A stretch of DNA of 8,552 bases from an uncultured Oscillospiraceae bacterium (lineage in GTDB: Bacteria > Bacillota > Clostridia > Oscillospirales > Oscillospiraceae): the NCBI GenBank assembly GCA_947628975.1, contig CANRBW010000062.1:1-8552 (forward strand), in the 5' to 3' direction. This document shows positions 5,801-8,552 of the stretch, one piece after another. Within the stretch, counting starts at the first letter, position 1; every line of letters starts with the position of its first letter. Both the position numbers and the translations under genes were made by a program. The notes below the pieces were generated by a model. That model ran no database searches and was not told the origin of the DNA. It saw only the letters and a program-made list of their open reading frames with translations.

Positions 5801-8499
5801 GGAGTGGAGATCGAATTGATTTTTCGATTGGTGCGGCTTATGACGTGCTGGCAGATGCCAACATTCGGGATTCCTCTGGAAATCCGGTCGTGATAGTGAC
5901 GGAAGCGACGGTCCAAGAGGGTATCCTGGCGGCGGCTAAGGCCTGCGAGGCGCATCGGGGAGAATCGGACTACTGGAACAGCGATAAGGACTGCGCCGAG
6001 CTCTCCTATCACCAGCTCCAGCTCTACCTGATCGACGGGAGGCTGCGGGACCGGGCGACGGCGGACGCCGAGATCGTCAACTGGTGCCACCTCCACGCCG
6101 ACTGCGCCGCCACCATGTCGGGGACGCCCAGGTCCTGGGAGGAGCTACTGGCGGCGGCCAAAGGCTCGGAGCCGGAGGTCATCGAGAAGCTGACCACCGG
6201 GGAGATCGAGCGGCTGACCCATCTGCGCCAGAGCGGGACCGGCGCCCTCTTCTCCAGCAGCGCCGCCTTCCGGGCCGCCCTGGTGGCGGCGGTGGAGGCC
6301 GGGGCAAAAGACTGGAAGAGCATCCAGTACTACATCCTCAACAGCAGTCTGCCCGGACCGGATGACACCACCGCCCAGGAGAGCTATTGGTGGTACGACG
6401 GGGCGACGAGCAACGCCGCCCCCGGCTCCCTGTCCGCCCTGGTGGCGGCGGCCCGGGACGCCCTGACCCCCGCCGCCCTGCCCGACGGGACCACCTCCAC
6501 CATGAACGCCAAGCTCAACGCCGCCCAGAGCGCCTTTGACGCCAACAGCGCCGCCGCCGGGGACGCCGTGGCCTCGGCCTGGAACCGGATGACGGAGAAT
6601 CTGGTGAGCGCGGCGGACATCAGCCGCGTGGACCAGGGGGAGGGCTCCACCACCAAGTTTGGCAACTTCCAGGACTTCCGCGACGCCCTGCTGGCCGCCG
6701 TGGGCAAGGCGGGGAGCGCCACCCCGGACAGCGACCCGAACTACTGGTATCACCTGCAATACGTTGTGCTCCACCCGGAGGCCTCCTGGCCCGCCGACGC
6801 GCCTGGGGCGGAGACCGAGGCCGGGCGGGAGATGGCCAACTACTTCTGGCACAACGGCGGCAAGCTCTACGCGGTGAAGGACCTGGTCTCCCTGCTGGAG
6901 GTGGCCGGGCTGGTGGACGCCAACCCCTCGGCCCAGTCCGCCTGGGAGAAGTTCACCTACGCCACTGTGGAGGGCAACCCCGACCTGTGCTTTGCCAAGG
7001 ACTTTGTGGGCACCCTCTATGACGCCGACTCCATGGACGAGTTCAAGGCCGCCATCGTGGCCATGGTGAAGACGCCCGGAGCCCCCACCCTCTCGGAGGA
7101 GGACGGGGCGGACCGGGCCCTGGTCGCCCTGACGTGGCGGGACATCCAGTATTACCTGATCCACGGGAAGGTGAACTCCGCCGAGGCCGCCCGGGAGGGC
7201 GCCGCGGGCTTCTACTGGTGGCAGGACGGGGGGGAGCCCACCGCCCCGAACATCACCATATGGCAGGACTTCTTCTCTGCCGCCTTTATGGAGCTCTACA
7301 ACGGCAACACCAAGGCGTGGGACAACCAGGACACGAACACCGCGCTGATGCGGCAGTCCCGGCTGCGGGATTACGACGCGGACTATCCCGAGGAGCCGCC
7401 CATTTATGACTACGCTTCCCTGCCCCCCTTTACCACCGCGCAGCTCCGGGCGGCGGCCGAGGCGTATGTCCAGAAGGAGGTGGAAGGGCAGATCTCCTCC
7501 GGCGCGGACGGCCACACCATCCCCGTGCCCACCTGGTTCCAGCTCCAGCACTACCTGAAGAACAACACCTGGGACCTGTCCGGCATCCAGGAGGAGGATC
7601 TGCAGCGGCGCTACTGGTGGTACGACGGCGCCGCCACCGACCCCAACAAGCCCCAGGAGGCCCCGGATCAGCCGCTGAAGGACTGGATCGCGAAGTTCTT
7701 GTCCTCGGAGACGGCGGCGGGAAAGGTGACAGCAGATGATTTAAAGGCGGCGGATATTCTTTTCAAGAGTACAGTTACAGGCACGGAATTCAAGTCAGGG
7801 CCAACCTTGAATACCGCAAAAACCCGTCTGAAAAATCTGATCAAAAACACCGTTGCCGCAGGGCAGCAGGTGGAGGACCTGACCTGGTATCAGATCCAGG
7901 TGGCCCTGTGGCCGGCCAACGCGGGAGGCACCGGCATTGGCAACGGCTCCTATACCGAGGCGGCGGCGGCCAAGGCGGCCTATGAGAGCAAGGTAGATCC
8001 GGCCAAGGACTGGCGGCCGGATTGGGTCAAGAGCTTCTATGACGCCGCCGGGGCCTCCCTGTTCGGCGAGGCGTCGGAGGCGGAGACGGAGCTGGACCAG
8101 GCCAGGGCCGCCGTGGCCCGGATCCGGGCGGCCCTGCCCGCCCTGCGGCTCCTGGCCCCGGAGGCGGTGGAGGAGATGGAGCGCGCCCTGGCCCAGGCGG
8201 AGGAGGAGCTGGCGCGGCTGGAGGCCCAGGCAACTCCCCAAGCCGCCCCGACGGCCTCCTCCACCGCCGACTCCCCCGCCCAGGCCCAGACCTCCGACGA
8301 CCACGACCAGCGCCCGGAGATCCCCCTGGGCGAGGAGGCCGCCCCCGCCCCCCCAGGCCATCCTGCTCCGCTGGTCCCCCCTGGCCGTCCTCTGGCAGCG
8401 GGCCTGAGCGACAGACCTCCGCCAGATCCGCCGCCACTGACAGGGGTGGGTGGGCTTTCAGCTTCCAGCAACGACTCTGCGATAACCTTGCAGGGCTAG
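2803..8499 (+). CDS. Giant exported repeat protein of unknown function
   Basis: The frame encodes 1898 aa from GTG 2803 (or 1895 from TTG 2812). I do not recognise a characterised family. A long basic n-region (about 43 residues, RRRR and PRRSGLRAL) precedes a hydrophobic core LAALLLAAALLATPALA, with cleavage likely after residue 61 or 62, so the protein is exported. Residues 62 to about 480 look beta-rich, with many short alternating strands (NVVVDETGAPTGFYELALCV; VIYTTSTPVAVVRFSYDL). A block with ILFYDWDDTLIGSLVV (501-516) and NLVHPDLR (532-539) follows, then LIVKAVYEPGTELMDGSYRM (788-807) and another beta-rich region to about 1035. Residues 1036-1703 hold six aromatic helical modules. A charged helix (1757-1810) and an Ala/Pro/Ser linker follow. 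No LPxTG sorting signal or clear membrane anchor is visible. Its own promoter and the terminators upstream make it an independent unit. The last ~49 codons (from about 8350) are probably read in the wrong frame: a +1 shift would end it at 8407 with about 1867 aa. A surface or secreted adhesion/binding role is a guess. Confidence 0.85.
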   Translation: MSALENKRWGDGGSAGRTARPCPPPETARRRRNGAGPRRSGLRALAALLLAAALLATPALAAGEGGEVPRTALANKPEITIQGNVVVDETGAPTGFYELALCVRSPRRIYGPAPDNYQAGDQELTEAQYAQVLADIAAGRADDVDESRYTITYYPFFAASAVVGVNADVLTAVNWDVEQVTYHTWSGSAYDDQDSAYPRGVDVAASADPEQWGELDPAPFPEVDKATQRKPFPNTEALDAEGDRSVFTATALAEDYDAATKSLIVSLSASAADNKPVIYTTSTPVAVVRFSYDLQRFPAGVVAVNGDYNTSSDHYADQITGQDDAAPGFWLGLDRTNGHQVSDGGKTPVTWLGESAVGGDFTTSDGKAAATGAGQTVWTKLGGQTAPAENGLWDETEFYFYLGAKAAGNSAAETADGTVRVAAGQGLETVEHVRIPKTQGLKVLAKGSAENPQPSPAAYSYYTNLLYLDDAVAANRGLRLRLVNAPTFRPKTGAGAGGNQILFYDWDDTLIGSLVVGDGDLRAAVNRYVEQNLVHPDLRASTVLAELGGELPDLSAVSAATGSGDDAAARYKALLDSDDRLWTYRGKYSATVDGTGEVRGDDLGSMAGKEYPLTNKLDYAFYRRVNTETVLSYQTDGGETVIDRYVTAVPLSEMGDAALYPYAYGWAVVEDSGALNQTSWQVRRDDLRKEEVWTTFGTGELSEADPAAAVADQPIPAAFPDGANPDPAVGDGTGREVRYPAFVAGTPEETAPAGYSYALSSASAAGYLRFADFSDAASLFPQGGRNTLIVKAVYEPGTELMDGSYRMIKEPYYNKLRSQAANNGGAYSVEVTLERASQERPDGLLRGVRRTREPTVRQDTTADQKWIESEEKGVMHDLDNASKSVAQGLKETTFTKVDIDNGDEITFTLALSARQNKIDYWIIDAYGFNFASGGQRSATNFGRVGNEVALDNYNYYVPGDSDETDIYFDPVDYADRDGSRGFVLYGTLNNIMELATKANRSGDRIDFSIGAAYDVLADANIRDSSGNPVVIVTEATVQEGILAAAKACEAHRGESDYWNSDKDCAELSYHQLQLYLIDGRLRDRATADAEIVNWCHLHADCAATMSGTPRSWEELLAAAKGSEPEVIEKLTTGEIERLTHLRQSGTGALFSSSAAFRAALVAAVEAGAKDWKSIQYYILNSSLPGPDDTTAQESYWWYDGATSNAAPGSLSALVAAARDALTPAALPDGTTSTMNAKLNAAQSAFDANSAAAGDAVASAWNRMTENLVSAADISRVDQGEGSTTKFGNFQDFRDALLAAVGKAGSATPDSDPNYWYHLQYVVLHPEASWPADAPGAETEAGREMANYFWHNGGKLYAVKDLVSLLEVAGLVDANPSAQSAWEKFTYATVEGNPDLCFAKDFVGTLYDADSMDEFKAAIVAMVKTPGAPTLSEEDGADRALVALTWRDIQYYLIHGKVNSAEAAREGAAGFYWWQDGGEPTAPNITIWQDFFSAAFMELYNGNTKAWDNQDTNTALMRQSRLRDYDADYPEEPPIYDYASLPPFTTAQLRAAAEAYVQKEVEGQISSGADGHTIPVPTWFQLQHYLKNNTWDLSGIQEEDLQRRYWWYDGAATDPNKPQEAPDQPLKDWIAKFLSSETAAGKVTADDLKAADILFKSTVTGTEFKSGPTLNTAKTRLKNLIKNTVAAGQQVEDLTWYQIQVALWPANAGGTGIGNGSYTEAAAAKAAYESKVDPAKDWRPDWVKSFYDAAGASLFGEASEAETELDQARAAVARIRAALPALRLLAPEAVEEMERALAQAEEELARLEAQATPQAAPTASSTADSPAQAQTSDDHDQRPEIPLGEEAAPAPPGHPAPLVPPGRPLAAGLSDRPPPDPPPLTGVGGLSASSNDSAITLQG
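2929..2988 (+). other. Signal peptide core of the large protein
   Basis: After the basic segment PRRSGLR, about residues 44-61 form an Ala/Leu-rich hydrophobic core ending A-T-P-A-L-A, a good signal peptidase I site (small residues at -3 and -1). The n-region before it is unusually long and holds a twin arginine, R-R-S-G-L, but the residue normally F in the Tat motif is G, so Sec export is the better guess. Confidence 0.8.
5215..5935 (+). other. AT-richer mosaic patch inside the large gene
   Basis: Composition changes abruptly near 5215 and returns near 5935. By hand count GC is 25/60 in 5221-5280, 21/60 in 5461-5520 and 32/60 in 5701-5760, while flanking stretches are clearly much higher. 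Codons rare elsewhere appear here (AAA, TTA, ATT, GAA, AAT). The frame stays open throughout, and the patch encodes about residues 805-1045, the last beta-rich part before the modules. Confidence 0.75.
5908..7911 (+). repeat. Six degenerate protein modules (W-x-x-I-Q-Y-Y ... Y-W-W-Y-D-G)
   Basis: Each module has a helix with F/L-x-x-A-L-x-x-A-V, then T-W-x-x-I/L-Q-Y-Y-L, then 21-30 residues later an aromatic knot Y-W-W-Y-D-G. Copies by residue: A 1036-1102 (SYHQLQLYLIDG, NWCHLH), B 1150-1201 (DWKSIQYYIL, YWWYDG), C 1289-1353 (YWYHLQYVVL, YFWHNGG), D 1410-1477 (TWRDIQYYLI, YWWQDGG), E 1543-1609 (TWFQLQHYLK, YWWYDG), F 1669-1703 (TWYQIQVALW, knot lost). The conserved Q falls at 1073, 1175, 1319, 1449, 1582 and 1699, so the period is about 100-145 residues. 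The links between copies contain another amphipathic helix (for example WEELLAAAKG, LSALVAAARDAL, WQDFFSAAFMEL). Divergence between copies is high, so this is an old duplication. I know of no named domain with this signature; it could be a binding module. Confidence 0.8.
7725..7860 (+). other. Second AT-richer patch inside the large gene
   Basis: Bases 7741-7800 and 7801-7860 each have 27 G/C of 60 by hand count, with AAA, TTA, ACA, AAT and ATT codons, between much more GC-rich flanks. It covers about residues 1642-1686, the end of the E-F link and the first helix of module F. Confidence 0.65.
8348..8354 (+). other. C7 homopolymer at an apparent frame switch
   Basis: Seven C follow a run of five C and a G. 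Upstream codons in the main frame nearly all end in G or C. Downstream the main frame becomes Pro-rich with many A/T third positions, while the +1 frame gives QAILLRWSPLAVLWQRA with every codon ending in G or C and a TGA at 8405-8407. The tract is therefore a likely site of slippage, an indel or an assembly error. Confidence 0.7.
8408..8487 (+). other. Probably non-coding tail after the true stop
   Basis: If the +1 frame is correct, this stretch lies after the stop of the large gene. It shows no clear hairpin plus T tract, so no terminator for the large gene is visible inside the window. Confidence 0.4.
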
Positions 8500-8552
8500 G
8501 CGGTGTACATCGCTGTGCGTTGCAGGACTAGGCGCTGTTCTCTGCTGAACTT
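8488..8552. repeat. 32-bp tandem repeat units running off the window
   Basis: Two units start at 8488 (TTGCAGGGCTAGGCGGTGT) and 8520 (TTGCAGGACTAGGCGCTGT), identical at 17 of the first 19 bases and at about 23 of 32 overall. The second unit fills 8520-8551 and the window ends where a third would start. The repeat contains the TAG that closes the annotated large reading frame. The kind of repeat cannot be told from two units. Confidence 0.55.

Noticed and set aside
6145..7551. 468-codon open frame on the - strand opposite the repeat modules.
   Set aside because: It mirrors the GC-rich codons of the large gene, is Gly/Val/His-rich and has no recognisable motif or ribosome site.
8431..8450. PPPLTGVGG in the C-terminal tail as a sortase (LPxTG-like) signal.
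   Set aside because: It lacks the leucine-proline start and any following hydrophobic segment and basic tail, and it lies in the stretch that is probably out of frame.
8488..8552. CRISPR array at the window end.
   Set aside because: The two copies differ throughout and abut with no spacers between them, so the layout is a tandem repeat, not repeat-spacer; only two units are visible.

Overview
The window is very GC-rich apart from a few short stretches, and its protein-coding genes all lie on the + strand. Its codons end mostly in G or C. Two pairs of genes overlap by ATGA, Shine-Dalgarno sites are purine-rich, and promoters match the sigma-A consensus. Together with a YlmH / DUF896 / prfB neighbourhood and a giant exported protein, this suggests a chromosome of a GC-rich gut Firmicute of the Oscillospirales (Flavonifractor / Pseudoflavonifractor / Lawsonibacter-like). 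That placement is inferred from style and gene content, not from a marker gene.

Layout. Bases 1-1183 hold the end of one operon: the last 61 codons of an ABC exporter ATPase, ylmH (S4-domain RNA-binding protein) and a small DUF896/YnzC protein, each overlapping the next by 4 bp. Bases 1189-2376 hold prfB (release factor 2) with its own near-consensus promoter. This prfB has no programmed frameshift, so RF2 is read straight through. Bases 2377-2802 are intergenic. They contain a GC palindrome, a 45-bp imperfect tandem duplication, two tandem rho-independent terminators, a G-rich tract, a strong sigma-A promoter and a structured leader of about 115 nt.

The rest (2803-8499) is a single large gene for an exported protein of about 1,870-1,900 residues. 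I cannot assign it to a characterised family. It has a signal peptide, a long beta-rich N-terminal half, and a helical C-terminal half with six degenerate copies of a module built on W-x-x-I/L-Q-Y-Y-L followed by Y-W-W-Y-D-G. It ends in a charged helix and an Ala/Pro linker. Two AT-richer patches break its otherwise uniform composition. At the extreme C-terminus a run of seven C coincides with an apparent reading-frame switch: the annotated last ~49 codons look non-coding, while the +1 frame keeps perfect host-like codon use and stops at 8407. Two 32-bp repeat units begin at 8488 and reach the window edge.

Taken together, the left side is translation housekeeping (nascent-chain or ribosome quality control, termination) and the right side is an insulated, independently transcribed surface or secreted protein gene. 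The novelty lies in the right-hand gene: its repeat module, mosaic composition, possible C-tract switch and flanking repeats.
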